Positions 31,610-41,525 of a stretch of DNA of 64,000 nt are shown here, piece by piece (positions within the stretch are counted from its first letter, which is position 1; each line of letters starts with the position of its first letter). The notes under the pieces are model-generated. The model worked only from the letters and a program-made list of their open reading frames with translations. It did no database searches and had not been told where the DNA came from. Location of the stretch: assembly GCA_012103035.1 (NCBI GenBank), contig JAAVLL010000001.1, positions 1 through 64,000 of the forward strand. Reading direction: 5' to 3'. The DNA is from Brucella oryzae (GTDB lineage: Bacteria > Pseudomonadota > Alphaproteobacteria > Rhizobiales > Rhizobiaceae). Both the position numbers and the translations under genes were made by a program.

Positions 31610-32413
31610 TCAGTCTTCGGGGATTTCACGCCCCAGCAATGCGCTTTGCAAAAGCGCACGCACCCGGTTCTCCATTGTACGCGCCAACGTCTTGCGGTCC
31701 GTCCTGGCCGTTACCACGACCGGCTCGCCAAAACGTACTTCGACGTCAATGGCGCCTTCACGCAAGATACCCTTCAGGTGCGGCATCAGCTCGACGTCGC
31801 CCGGCCAGGAGGCGATCGGGCGGAAATAACGGCCCATGGCCATGCCATGCACGCCCGTATAGGCGATAGCAACCGGCTGTACTATGACTTCTGGCACGTT
31901 GGCTTCCTTGATCGCAGCGTGCGCGGCACCGAAAAGTGCTGTCTTGAACGGCAGGACGCGATTGCCATCCGAGGTCGTGCCTTCCGCGAACAGCACCATG
32001 GCATCATCGGTGGCCAGACGTCTGGCTATTTCCGAAGCCTGTTCACCGGTCTTGCCCCGGCGTTCACGCTCAACGAAAACGGTGCGTTGCAGAACGGCAA
32101 ACATGCCGAAGACCGGCCAGCTCCTGACTTCCGACTTGGCAATGAAGGATATTTGTCCGACCGTCGACAAAACGATGATATCGCTCCATGACGTGTGATT
32201 GGCGACCAGCAGAAGGGGCCGTCCCTCATGCATCTGGCCAACGGTCTTGATACGAAAGCCGAACAGCCGCGCGGCAATGCGATGGAACAAGATCGGCAGG
32301 CGACGCTTCCAGTCGTTCTTGAGCTTAAGCAGCAGATATTGAACTGGAACGAGCGACAGGCTTAACAGGGCCATAGCCGCAAGAACGAAGAAGATGCGGA
32401 TTGCTCCGATCAT
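31610..32413 (-). CDS. 1-acyl-sn-glycerol-3-phosphate acyltransferase (PlsC family)
   Basis: Membrane-associated acyltransferase of the PlsC family, 267 residues, intact. An N-terminal hydrophobic helix (IFFVLAAMALLSLSLVPVQYLL) precedes the HX4D motif NHTSWSDI and the second motif FAEGTTSDGNR. It probably makes phosphatidic acid; some rhizobial homologues (OlsA) instead acylate lyso-ornithine lipid, which sequence alone cannot exclude. The ATG overlaps the rimI stop (ATGA), so the two are translationally coupled. Confidence 0.88.
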   Translation of the reverse strand: MIGAIRIFFVLAAMALLSLSLVPVQYLLLKLKNDWKRRLPILFHRIAARLFGFRIKTVGQMHEGRPLLLVANHTSWSDIIVLSTVGQISFIAKSEVRSWPVFGMFAVLQRTVFVERERRGKTGEQASEIARRLATDDAMVLFAEGTTSDGNRVLPFKTALFGAAHAAIKEANVPEVIVQPVAIAYTGVHGMAMGRYFRPIASWPGDVELMPHLKGILREGAIDVEVRFGEPVVVTARTDRKTLARTMENRVRALLQSALLGREIPED

Positions 32414-32921
32414 CGCTGCCCCGCCGAAGTACGTCTCAGGTCGCGGCGCAATATCAGTGCAGCCGAACGTCCGTTCGCCGTTTCGTAATAGGCAGGTCGG
32501 TCGCCAACTTTCTGGAAACCGAGACGGCGATAAAGTGCCTGTGCGGCAACATTCGCCTCATCCACTTCCAGAAAAGAGTTTCGGCTCGCTCCTGATAAAG
32601 GTGGCGCAGTACCGCATCCATCAGCGCGCGCCCGACGCCCTGGCGCTGCGCATCACGCGTGACGGCGATGGTCAGGATTTCCGCCTCACCGGCCACCAGA
32701 CGCGCCAGCACGAAACCACAGGCATCGTTCGGCTGACCTTCCGCACGCGCAACAAAACCGAAAACCGTATCCTGCGCAATCAGCGACCGGAAATCGTCGG
32801 AACTCCAGCCGTGATAGAAAGCGACTGCATGAATGCGCTGGATCGCATGACTATCCCGGGCATTCAATGGTTCCACCGAAACCTGTCTGCGACCAAAACG
32901 ACCGAATGGCAAGCCCATCAT
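32410..32921 (-). CDS. rimI: Ribosomal-protein-alanine N-acetyltransferase RimI-like GNAT
   Basis: GNAT acetyltransferase of about 170 residues. The acetyl-CoA loop is ILTIAVTRDAQRQGVGRALM. A shift at about 32575 (TLFLEVDEANVAAQALYRRL) separates the C-terminus, which ends RRTSAGQR at a TGA overlapping the plsC start. It begins 4 bases after the tsaB stop, the common tsaB-rimI arrangement that supports the name. The substrate in this organism is inferred. Confidence 0.85.
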
Positions 32922-32924
32922 CGG

Positions 32925-33614
32925 CTATTCTCCGGTGGCCTTGCGCGGCAACGCAAACCCGATCTGCGGCTTCGCATCCGGCCCACGCATGTAAAGCGGC
33001 TTCGGCGCATCGCCAGGCTGGCGCGAGCTTGCCAGACGCGCATAGATACCGATTTTCGCGGTCGGCTCAACCGGGCCAAGTGTAAAACGACTGTCGATCA
33101 CGTCATTGATCGCAGGGGCCGCGGAGCCTGCAAGAACCGTATTTTTCGCTTGGGACGCGGCAAGAGCCTCCGCTTCCTCTCGCGACAGAACCAGTGGTTT
33201 CGCGCTCGGCAAGCCTTTTGCATTGAATGATTGCGCATAAATCTCGCCGCGATGCGCATCGAGAACAACCAAAACTGGCTTTTCCGGCGACAGAGACTGT
33301 GCTTCTGCGGCCAGCGCTTCGAAGGCAGTAATACCGATGGCCGGAACGCCGAGAGCCAATGCAAAGCCACGTGCTGCCGAGACACCGATACGGACGCCGG
33401 TAAACGACCCAGGCCCGATATTGACCGCTACCCGATCCATCTCGCGGAGTGATAATTTTGCCTCTGTCACCGCGCGTTCGACATAGTCCATCAATACTTC
33501 CGCATGCCCCTTGCCGATGTTTTCACTCACATCGGCAAGCACGACATCGCCGTCAGAATCGTAGACGGCAACGGAACACCACGAAGCGGCAGTATCGAGC
33601 GCAAGTATCTTCAT
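32925..33614 (-). CDS. tsaB: tRNA threonylcarbamoyladenosine biosynthesis protein TsaB
   Basis: ASKHA-fold partner of TsaD in t6A37 tRNA modification. Intact, about 229 residues. It starts MKILALDTAASWCSVAVYD and contains MDRVAVNIGPGSFTGVRIGVSA, the hallmark of the family. ATG 33614 is preferred to the in-frame TTG two codons upstream. It heads the tsaB-rimI-plsC-miaB-phoH-ybeY-corC-lnt string on the minus strand. Confidence 0.94.
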   Translation of the reverse strand: MKILALDTAASWCSVAVYDSDGDVVLADVSENIGKGHAEVLMDYVERAVTEAKLSLREMDRVAVNIGPGSFTGVRIGVSAARGFALALGVPAIGITAFEALAAEAQSLSPEKPVLVVLDAHRGEIYAQSFNAKGLPSAKPLVLSREEAEALAASQAKNTVLAGSAAPAINDVIDSRFTLGPVEPTAKIGIYARLASSRQPGDAPKPLYMRGPDAKPQIGFALPRKATGE

Positions 33615-33900
33615 GCGCAACCGGGTAAATCAGATTTTACGTCGCGACAAGCCAAGTCTTGTCCAAAGGCTGGGTCGGACCCATTTTTAGCCGTTCTCGC
33701 GGAACAAAAACCGGCGATATGCGTTTGAAAAACGGGTGCGGGAATATTTTTGTTGTCTTGACGGCGACATGGCCCATCCAGCAATCGAACCTCATAAGGA
33801 TCTGGCAGGTTCGTTTGCGTTTGGAGCAGCCAGCCCGTGACTATGAGCGACGTCTCCCAGCCGCTTCACGCCGGATCGAACAAAAGGATATGAGGATAAA

Positions 33901-34397
33901 ATGTCCAAGAAGTCGATGCATGCAACCCGCAACGATCTTCCTTCCAATACGAAGACGACAATGATCGCACTGCTGAATGAAAATCTCGCCGCGACAATCG
34001 ATCTCGCCCTCATCACCAAACAGGCCCATTGGAACCTTAAGGGGCCGCAATTCATCGCCGTTCATGAAATGCTCGATGGTTTCCGCACCGATCTTGACGA
34101 ACATGTCGACACGATTGCCGAGCGCGCCGTACAGATTGGCGGCACGGCTTACGGCACAACGCAGGTGGTTGCCAAGGAAAGCAAGCTCAAGCCTTATCCA
34201 ACCGACATCTATGCCGTTCACGACCATCTGCTGGCATTGATCGAGCGCTATGGCGATGTCGCCAATCTTGTCCGTAAGTCGATCAAAGATGCAGACGATG
34301 CAGGTGACGACGATACGGCGGATATCTTTACCGCCGCGTCCCGCAGCCTCGACAAGGCATTGTGGTTCCTTGAGGCCCATGTTCAGGAAAAAACTGA
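33901..34397 (+). CDS. dps: DNA-binding ferritin-like protein Dps
   Basis: Dodecameric mini-ferritin that oxidises and stores iron and shields DNA in stress, about 165 residues. The ferroxidase residues lie in [14 protein letters not shown] and [16 protein letters not shown]. The Lys-containing N-terminus ([15 protein letters not shown]) is the likely DNA-binding arm. The open frame runs on to 34725, but adding one A to the run at 34387-34393 ends the protein ...HVQEKN at the TGA 34395-34397, just before a terminator. The start follows GAGGATAAA. Confidence 0.93.
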
Positions 34398-34415
34398 CCT
34401 CATCGATGCAATGAA

Positions 34416-34438
34416 AAGGCCGGGAATTTCCCGGCCTT
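34416..34438. terminator. Bidirectional terminator between dps and the M29 aminopeptidase
   Basis: AAGGCCGGGAA-t-TTCCCGGCCTT palindrome with an A-run before it and TTATAC after it. It serves the two convergent genes. Confidence 0.85.
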
Positions 34439-34461
34439 ATACATTTGATGAATTTATTAGA

Positions 34462-35714
34462 TTAATTCGACCATTCGCCGCTACGCATCACCGGCTCGCG
34501 GGTTCCGTCCGCGTTGATGCCGTCGACATCGATCTGGCCGGAGCCGATCATCCAGTCGATATGGATAAGACTCGAATTGCCACCCTGCGCCTTGATCTGT
34601 TCCGGCGTCAGTTTTGCGCCATCGATAAAGCATTTGGAATAGCACTGGCCAAGTGCAATGTGGCTTGCGGCATTCTCGTCAAACAAGGTGTTGTAGAACA
34701 AAAGCCCGCTCTGCGAGATCGGTGATGAATGCGGAACCAGTGCCACTTCGCCCAGTCGACGCGCGCCCTCGTCAGTATCCAGCACCTTGTTGAGAACTTC
34801 TTCGCCGCGGCTTGCCTTTGCCTCGACAATGCGTCCACCCTCAAAGCGAACCGCGATATTCTCGATCAATGTGCCCTGATGAGACAGAGGCTTGGTGCTC
34901 GTCACATAACCTTCTACGCGCAGAGCGTGGGGTGTAGTGAACACTTCTTCCGTCGGAATGTTCGGATTGCAGGTAATGCCGTTCTTGGCCGTTGACGCGC
35001 CGCCGTGCCATTCATGACCGTCCGCAAGTCCAACTGTCAGATCAGTGTTTGGTCCTTGAAATGCAAGGCACTATAAGCCTTGCCGTTAAGGAAACGGGTG
35101 CGGGTGCGAAGTGCTGCATTGTGTGCCGCCCAAGCGCCGACCGGATCATCGACATCAACGCGCGAAGCCGCGAAAATCGCATCGGCCAGCTTGCGGGTCG
35201 CCATATCCTCCGCTTCGTTCGGAAACATGAGCTTCGCCCATGCCGGATTGGGATAGGAGACGATGTTCCAGTTGATGTCGAAACCCGCGATCTTTTCGAG
35301 TGCCGGCTGATAGGCCTTCGAATTGGCGCGGTTGGCGCGTGAAACCTTGACCGGGTTCTGGCTGGAGAGAAGCATCGGATTGTCGGCGGCGATGGCCAGA
35401 CGTGCAGCGCCATCCGAATAGGCTTTCGCCATCCCCTCATAAAGCCAGTTTGCCGCGCGGTCGAAACTCACATCGGATGCGTTCTCATAACGGGCAAGTG
35501 TCATTTCGTCATCTGCGAAAAATGGCGTTACCAATCCGGCTCCAGCCTTGTAGGCATGCTTGGCGATGAGACGAACCAGCGGCAGTGCGATGACCGGTGC
35601 GGTAATGACCAGATCCTGCCCCTCGCGCAATTGCAGACCAACGCGAACGGCGACTTCCGCAAGACGTTCGAGTTTCACCGGATCGATAACTGGGTTCAGC
35701 TGTTCATGAGCCAT
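34462..35714 (-). CDS. M29-family aminopeptidase
   Basis: Metallo-aminopeptidase of family M29 (aminopeptidase T/S type), about 417 residues. The N-terminal segment ([20 protein letters not shown]) and metal-site regions (PTEEVFTTP with its Glu, [14 protein letters not shown] with Glu and His, HIDWMIGSG with His and Asp) match the family. A shift at about 35045 breaks it just before [14 protein letters not shown] 35714 (MAHEQLNPV) is chosen over an in-frame start 7 codons upstream. It is convergent with dps. Confidence 0.88.
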
Positions 35715-35838
35715 AGGTGGAAGACCTCTTTGCATATGGAATCACCGGCAGTTTATCAGACGGCATAATTTCACCACCTTTTTCCTGTCTTTGCGTTATA
35801 GTAAATCCGCGGTCAGTTGCAGAAGAAAGCAGATAGTA

Positions 35839-36093
35839 ATGGATAAGAAAGTACTTATCTTACTGGGCATTACCGGCCTTCTGGCAGGCTGCGTGACCAT
35901 GACGCCCGAACAACGCCGAGCTGCCGACGAACAGACCTGCCGCAGCTATGGATTCAAGGCCAGGACCGACGCCTTTGCCAATTGCCTCATGCGGCTGGAC
36001 CTTGATCGCAGAGCTGACCGGCGCGCCTGGCAGAGCCAGGCCGATTTCTACGACACACCGATGGTGATCTATCGACCAATCTACCGGCCCTGA
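35839..36093 (+). CDS. Small putative lipoprotein
   Basis: 84 residues, intact. A short signal peptide ends in a lipobox LAGC (Cys near residue 18), so it should be lipid-anchored in the envelope. The mature part starts VTMTPEQRRAADEQTCRSYG and is rich in Arg and Asp, with two further Cys; related proteins of unknown function occur in Brucella and other Rhizobiales. ATG 35839 fits the signal peptide better than the upstream in-frame ATG 35791. It is flanked by a terminator at 36131. Confidence 0.75.
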   Translation: MDKKVLILLGITGLLAGCVTMTPEQRRAADEQTCRSYGFKARTDAFANCLMRLDLDRRADRRAWQSQADFYDTPMVIYRPIYRP

Positions 36094-36130
36094 AACCCAG
36101 CCGGAAAACCGGTGAGCAGCCATGAAATCA

Positions 36131-36165
36131 AAAACGCCGATCTGAATGAAGCAGACCGGCGTTTT
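36131..36165. terminator. Bidirectional terminator
   Basis: AAAACGCCG and CGGCGTTTT pair across a 17-base loop, between the small lipoprotein gene and the convergent SleB-type hydrolase gene. Confidence 0.75.
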
Positions 36166-36190
36166 GAATATCAATTTATAGACAGGTTTC

Positions 36191-37135
36191 TTATAGCGGC
36201 GCTTCCGGTCGGTCCTGGGACAGAAGGAGCGCGCCGATGGCGTCAACCTGCTTTTGGCTTGCTGCGGCATAGCCGAGCGACGTCGCCTGCGGCGCAGTTG
36301 TATCGAACTGCGCCTGGTAAGAGGCCATTTGCACAGGCTGCTCCTGCTGAGTCGCGGCAATGCCGCGATGACGCGCCAGACGGTCGCCACGAGCCTGCGG
36401 ACCAGTACCGACATTCTGTTCTACGTTTTGAGCCTTGACGGCTTCCGCGAGTGCCACCTGAACGGTTGGCTCCGTTCCCGGAACCGGGCCTATCTGCGGC
36501 AGTGTCACATCATAGGATGCGTCCTGCGGAACGGAAGGCGATTGCGGCGAATAGGCGAGAGCAAGATTGTATGGTTCCTGCGGGACTGGATTCTGTAGCG
36601 AGCCGTCGCGATTGCGCTTTTCGTAGAAGGAGTTACCCCGGCAACGAGCACATAATGCATGTTGTTATAGGGAATTTCAGGCCCGCCGTGTGGAAGAACA
36701 TGGCGTTCTTGAGCTTTGGATGACGCTTGCCCTTTAGAACCGCGTCAGCAGCAGCCTGAACATCGGGCAACGCTTTGGAATTCATCTTGCGGGTGAGGAC
36801 ACCGGGCGCGAACTGGTTCTTCTGACCGACAACACCGCAAATAGTATCCGGATAACGACCGGAAGCGAGTCGATTCATCACAACTGTGCCAACAGCCAGA
36901 AGACCATCGGAGCTTGAACGGTTGGATTCGAAGAACATCGCACGTTCAAGACAATTCTTGTCCCGTGCGGTGTAAGTATAGGTTTTACGCCATTGACGGA
37001 CTTGACGTGGCTTGTCGCCGTCTTTTCCGTATTGGCTTTTCCCGAGGTTCCGGTCGTCGTACAACCGGTCACCACGAAAGGCGCAACCATCAGCCCGATA
37101 AGAGCGGGCAATTTCCACTTCGCGGCGCGCGTCAA
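36191..37135 (-). CDS. SleB-type cell wall hydrolase (lipoprotein), frameshifted
   Basis: Predicted peptidoglycan hydrolase, about 315 residues. The N-terminus (ALIGLMVAPFVVTGC) has a lipoprotein signal. The Hydrolase_2/SleB domain contains NCLERAMFFESNRSSSDGLLA, with its likely catalytic Glu, then VVGQKNQFAPGV and GLKFPYNNMHYVLVAGGN. The C-terminal ~100 residues are Gln/Ala-rich and low in known motifs. Breaks near 36970 and 36665 place it in three frames. A full CtrA-type box lies about 280 bp upstream. Confidence 0.8.
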
Positions 37136-37412
37136 TGGCTCAGTCTCATGTTAGGACCCTTAACTGATCCAGTCATCCATTCAGGCGAACACATCTGGAA
37201 CGATGTGCGCGAACGTCTAACTGCGGTGCAAGTCAAAGAGGACGAAGATCAAAAATCATACGCCCTACTGTCGCTCAATCGAATTCAAGGTTTTGGAATT
37301 TTTAGGCCAAAAAGGCGGAAGGTCAAATTCCTACGATGCTGGAGACAGCTAAATTGCCCGAAAGCAATTCCGAATCGAGAGTGCGAATTTCCCTACAAGC
37401 CCTTTAAATATA

Positions 37413-37428
37413 TTAACAATTTCTTAAC
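37413..37428 (+). promoter_or_regulatory. Candidate CtrA-binding site
   Basis: TTAACAATTTCTTAAC matches the alphaproteobacterial CtrA consensus TTAA-N7-TTAAC at every fixed position. It lies in the upstream region of the SleB-type hydrolase gene (start 37135). Binding is inferred. Confidence 0.5.
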
Positions 37429-37718
37429 AAGAGCTGGAAATTCAGATAAGATGTTGATTTAATGAGATTCAAAGTCACGCAATACACGCCATATCCCTGC
37501 CTTAATTCAATTTTTCTTGTACGTTTTTGCATACACATTCACGGTGTTTCAAATTTTCTGCAGAATTTCTGTTTCAAAGCAGGTTCCGTTGTTCTTCGTC
37601 AACTTTGACAACATGCCTGTAACATCGCGTGAGATTGGGCTTTCGACATCTATTTTGACCATTCCGATGCGAATCGGGAGACCCGATCCGCACTTCACGA
37701 GCTTGACCTTAAGCAAAA

Positions 37719-37747
37719 CGACCCGCCACGGAAACCGTAGCGGGTCG
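37719..37747 (-). terminator. Terminator of the pst-pho operon (after phoB)
   Basis: A 13-bp stem CGACCCGCCACGG/CCGTAGCGGGTCG with one mismatch and an AAA loop, followed on the minus strand by TTTTGC. It lies 40 bases after the phoB stop. Confidence 0.85.
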
Positions 37748-37786
37748 GACAAATTTAGTTTTAGAAGTCGCAGATAACAGCTCTGC

Positions 37787-38471
37787 TCAGCCGAAAGAAT
37801 AGCCAGCGCCACGGACAGTGCGGATCGGATCGAGCGCCCGACCGACATTGATCGCCTTGCGCAACCGTCCGACATGGACGTCCACCGTACGATCATCCAC
37901 ATAGATGTCCGGCCCCAAACTCCATCCAGAAGCTGACTGCGCGAAAAACGCGACCGGGCGACATCATGAAATATTCGAGCAGGCGGAATTCCGTCGGTCC
38001 AAGGCGAACTTCCTTTTCCTTGCGGTAGACACGATGCTGCTGGCGGTCCAGAACAAGATCTCCCACTTTCAGCACGTGCGAAAGAATGCTCGGATTGGAC
38101 CGGCGCAGCATGGCTTTAACGCGCGCCAGCAGTTCCGGCGTCGAAAATGGCTTCACGACATAATCGTCCGCACCGACACTGAGGCCGCGGACACGTTCGC
38201 TTTCCTCCCCGCGAGCCGTCAGCATGATGATGGGCAGCCGCTCCGTTTCTGGCCATTGGCGCAGACGACGGCAAAGCTCGATGCCCGATACGCCCGGCAG
38301 CATCCAATCCAGAATAAGCAGGTCCGGCACGTTCTCGCGCAAGGCGATTTCGGCCTCGTCGCCGCGCAGCATCGTATCGACCTGATAGCCCTCTGCCTCA
38401 AGATTGTAGCGAAGCAGCACGCTCAGCGCCTCTTCGTCTTCTACCACAGCGATTTTGGGTGCCTGTGACAT
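37787..38471 (-). CDS. phoB: Phosphate regulon response regulator PhoB
   Basis: OmpR-family response regulator that activates Pho-regulon promoters when phosphorylated, about 228 residues. The receiver domain has the acidic pocket (VVEDEEA), the phospho-accepting Asp in LLILDWMLPG, Thr in MLTARGEE and Lys in DDYVVKPFS. The winged-helix effector domain starts at VRLGPTEFRLLEYFM. A shift at about 37945 breaks its end; in the restored frame it reads DIYVDDRTVDVHVGRLRKAI and stops at 37787. It is the last gene of pstS-pstC-pstA-pstB-phoU-phoB. Confidence 0.94.
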
Positions 38472-38586
38472 CCAGTATTTTCCTATCCAAATTCGGCGGG
38501 CGGTGGATAAAATCCCCAATCGACCGCGTGCCGCCGCGCTATTCATACATTCTCATCCACCGAACCGAAGTCCGGTCGACAACAGT

Positions 38587-39308
38587 TCAGGGTTTACGCG
38601 CCTCATCCACGACAATACCGTGGCTCAGGTCTTCCTTGGGTCGTTCGGCCGGCATTTGCAGGCCTGTCACGATGTAATATACGGTCTCCGCGATGTTGGT
38701 CGCGTGATCGCCGATGCGCTCGATGTTCTTTGCGCAGAATAGAAGATGCGTGCAGGCAGAAATGTTGCGCGGATCTTCCATCATGTAAGTAAGCAGTTCA
38801 CGGAACAGCGACGTGTACATCGCGTCGATCTCGTCATCGCGGTCGCGGACGACATTAATCTGCTGCACCGAGCGCGACGCATAGGCGTCGAGGACGTCCT
38901 GAGCTGGGTCAGTGCCAGCTCGGCCAGCGTTTCGAGCCCGCGATAAAGCTTTACCGGCTGACGCGATTCCGAAACGGCGGCAACGCGCTTGGCAATGTTC
39001 TTGCCCAGATCGCCCACGCGCTCCAGATCGGCTGAGATACGGATCGAGCCGATAATTTCGCGCAAGTCCACCGCCATGGGCTGACGCTTGGCAATGATCA
39101 TCACGGCTTTGTCGTCGATCTCGCGCTCACTGGCGTCGAGGATGAGATCGTCGGAGATGACACGCTGTGCAAGCGCATTGTCCGCATTGACGATAGCTGC
39201 GACCGACTGCTCGACCATACGTTCCGCATGTCCGCCCATTTCGGCGATCTTATGGGTGAGAAACTTCAATTCCTCATCGTAGGAGCGAACGGTATGCTGA
39301 GACGGCAT
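38587..39308 (-). CDS. phoU: Phosphate signalling protein PhoU
   Basis: Negative regulator that links the Pst transporter to the PhoR/PhoB pair, about 240 residues. It has two PhoU repeats with the metal-binding E/DxxxD motifs (ASEREIDDKAVMII, IRISADLERVGDLGKNIAKR; RDDEIDAMYTSLF, KNIERIGDHATNIAE). A shift at about 38900 splits the repeats. ATG 39308 (MPSQHTVRSYDEEL) is chosen by homology over the ATG 12 codons upstream. Confidence 0.94.
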
Positions 39309-39371
39309 AGTAGACCTCGTAATATAAATTGCGGGAAGCCGCACTGTCTATCTGTTGAGCGCAGTTCCGGA

Positions 39372-40145
39372 TCAGCCGAAGCGTCCGGTGATGTAATCCT
39401 GCGTGCGCTTTTCGGTCGGCGCGGTGAACATGGTTTCCGTGTCACCCACTTCGACCAGATTGCCGAGGTGGAACATGGCAGTGCGCTGCGAAACGCGCGC
39501 GGCCTGCTGCATGGAGTGGGTGACTATCACGATCGTATAGTTCTGGCGCAGTTCGTCGATCAGCTCTTCCACCTTTGCGGTTGCAATCGGGTCGAGCGCC
39601 GAGCACGGTTCATCCATGAGGATCACTTCCGGGCTGACCGCAATCGCACGTGCAATGCAAAGGCGCTGCTGCTGACCACCGGAAAGACCGGTGCCCGCAT
39701 CGTGCAGACGGTCCTTCACCTCTTCGAACAGGCTGGCCTTCTGGAGGCTCGTCACAACGATTTCTTCCAGATCTGCCTTGGTACGGGCGAGACCATGAAT
39801 GCGCGGGCCATAGGCGACATTTTCATAGATCGACTTCGGAAACGGATTCGGCTTCTGGAAAACCATGCCAACGCGGGCGCGCAGTTCGACGACATCGATC
39901 TTCGGATCGTAGATATCCTCATTGTCGAGCGTGATCTTGCCGCCGACCTTGCAGCCTTCGATCGTATCGTTCATGCGGTTGAGCGAACGCAGGAAAGTGG
40001 ACTTGCCGCAACCGGAAGGGCCGATCAGCGCCGTGACCATCTTTTCCTGGATATCCAGATCGACGTCGAACAGCGCCTGCTTCTCGCCATAAAATACGCA
40101 AACCTTATCGCCGCGCATCTTTATGGAATTGGCGTTGGCGTTCAT
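39372..40145 (-). CDS. pstB: Phosphate ABC transporter ATP-binding protein PstB
   Basis: ATPase subunit of the high-affinity phosphate importer, 257 residues and intact. Walker A is GPSGCGKST (near residues 43-51), the ABC signature is [14 protein letters not shown], Walker B is [12 protein letters not shown], and the switch His is in [12 protein letters not shown]. It lies between pstA and phoU. Confidence 0.97.
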   Translation of the reverse strand: MNANANSIKMRGDKVCVFYGEKQALFDVDLDIQEKMVTALIGPSGCGKSTFLRSLNRMNDTIEGCKVGGKITLDNEDIYDPKIDVVELRARVGMVFQKPNPFPKSIYENVAYGPRIHGLARTKADLEEIVVTSLQKASLFEEVKDRLHDAGTGLSGGQQQRLCIARAIAVSPEVILMDEPCSALDPIATAKVEELIDELRQNYTIVIVTHSMQQAARVSQRTAMFHLGNLVEVGDTETMFTAPTEKRTQDYITGRFG

Positions 40146-40209
40146 TTTTCTCCTACGGCTTTCTCGAGAGATCGTTCAGTCATCAGATTCATAGCTTTCG
40201 ACTCCCGTT

Positions 40210-41525
40210 TTACCAGCGGCGCTCGAAGCGGCGGCGCAGAATGATTGCTGCAATATTCATCACGGCAAGGAACAGAAGCAGGACAATGATAGCGCCTGAC
40301 GTGCGTTCCACAAAGGCGCGTTCTGCTTCATTGGCCCACATATAGATCTGGACAGGCAATGCGGTCGCAGGGTCCATCGGGGTGGACGGAACGTCCGCCA
40401 CGAAGGCCACCATACCGATCAGGAGAAGCGGCGCAGTTTCCCCAAGCGCGTGGGCGAGACCGATGATCGTGCCCGTCAGAATGCCGGGTGCGGCAAGCGG
40501 CAGAACATGGTGGAACACCATCTGCGTTTTCGATGCACCGAGACCGAGAGCTGCCGCGCGGATGGAAGGCGGCACGGCGCGAAGGGCGGCGCGCGTCGCG
40601 ATGATGATCGTGGGAAGCGTCATCAGTGTCAGCACCAGGCCACCGACCAGCGACGCAGAGCGCGGCAGGCCGAAGAAGTTGATGAAAACCGCAAGTCCGA
40701 GCAGACCGAACACGATGGATGGCACGGCCGCCAGATTATTGATGTTCACCTCAATCATGTCGGTAAACCGGTTCTTCTTGGCGAACTCTTCCAGATAGAT
40801 CGAAGCGGCAACACCGATCGGCAGCGACAGTCCGAGAACGATCAGCATCATGTAGAGCGAACCGACCAGCGCAACGCCGAGACCAGAGGTTTCCGGGCGG
40901 CTGGAGGCGCCGGAGGTGAAGAGGCCGGTATTGAAGGCCTCCTTCATCACGCCCTCTTCCGACAGCGTCTTCATCCAGCCCACCTGACGGTCCGAAACCT
41001 TGCGGTTTGTCTCTGGTACGGAAAGGTCGATCTGCCCCTTGAAAGCGGAATCGATGTCGGCCCCGCCAGAACCGGAACGGTCTGCGTCGTGCCGATGAGC
41101 GATGGATTGTCCATCACAAGCTTACGCAACTGAATACGCACGCCGTCCGAATAGAAGCGGCCAAGATCGCGCATCGCCGGACGGTCTGTCGCGGCAACAC
41201 CCAGCTTTTCGGCCAGCGCATTGCGCACCAGCAGCGGATAGTTGGCGGTGATCAGCACATTGGGGTCAATCGCGCGCTTGTTTCCCGGATCGATCACGCT
41301 CTCTTCAAGCTTGACCGGCAGATAAAGCGTCGTCTGCCAAAAGGCTGTATAGCCCTTGGAAAAGACCGAGAACAGGAGTGCACACAGGAAGAACACGCCG
41401 ATGGCAATCGCAGCAATACCGTAATAGCGGAAGCGGCGTTCGGCAGCGTAGCGGCGTTTCAGTCCGATATCGCGACGTGTCGGCTGTGCCGTGGCGCCAC
41501 TGGCGTTGAAGGTCGTATCGGTCAT
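40210..41525 (-). CDS. pstA: Phosphate ABC transporter permease PstA
   Basis: Inner-membrane permease, about 438 residues, longer than the E. coli protein because of an N-terminal cytoplasmic region and a large periplasmic loop after the first helix, as is usual in Rhizobiales. The permease domain (LVGSLYMMLIVLGLSLPIG to LAHALGETAPLLLIG) carries the EAA-type loop RAALRAVPPSIRAAALGLGAS. A shift at about 41055 lies in the loop. Its ATG overlaps the pstC stop as TAATG, so the two are coupled. Confidence 0.92.

Larger units (their letters stand above)
37136..37786. other. AT-rich 650-bp intergenic region upstream of the SleB-type gene
   Basis: No gene is supported here. The part up to about 37500 is the upstream region of the SleB-type hydrolase and includes one perfect TTAA-N7-TTAAC box. 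The part after 37700 holds the phoB terminator. The base composition is clearly lower in GC than the flanking genes. Confidence 0.5.

Noticed and set aside
33901-34725. Dps with a 109-residue C-terminal extension
   Set aside because: The extra part runs through the terminator and antisense to the M29 gene; one A missing from an A-run restores the normal 165-residue end.
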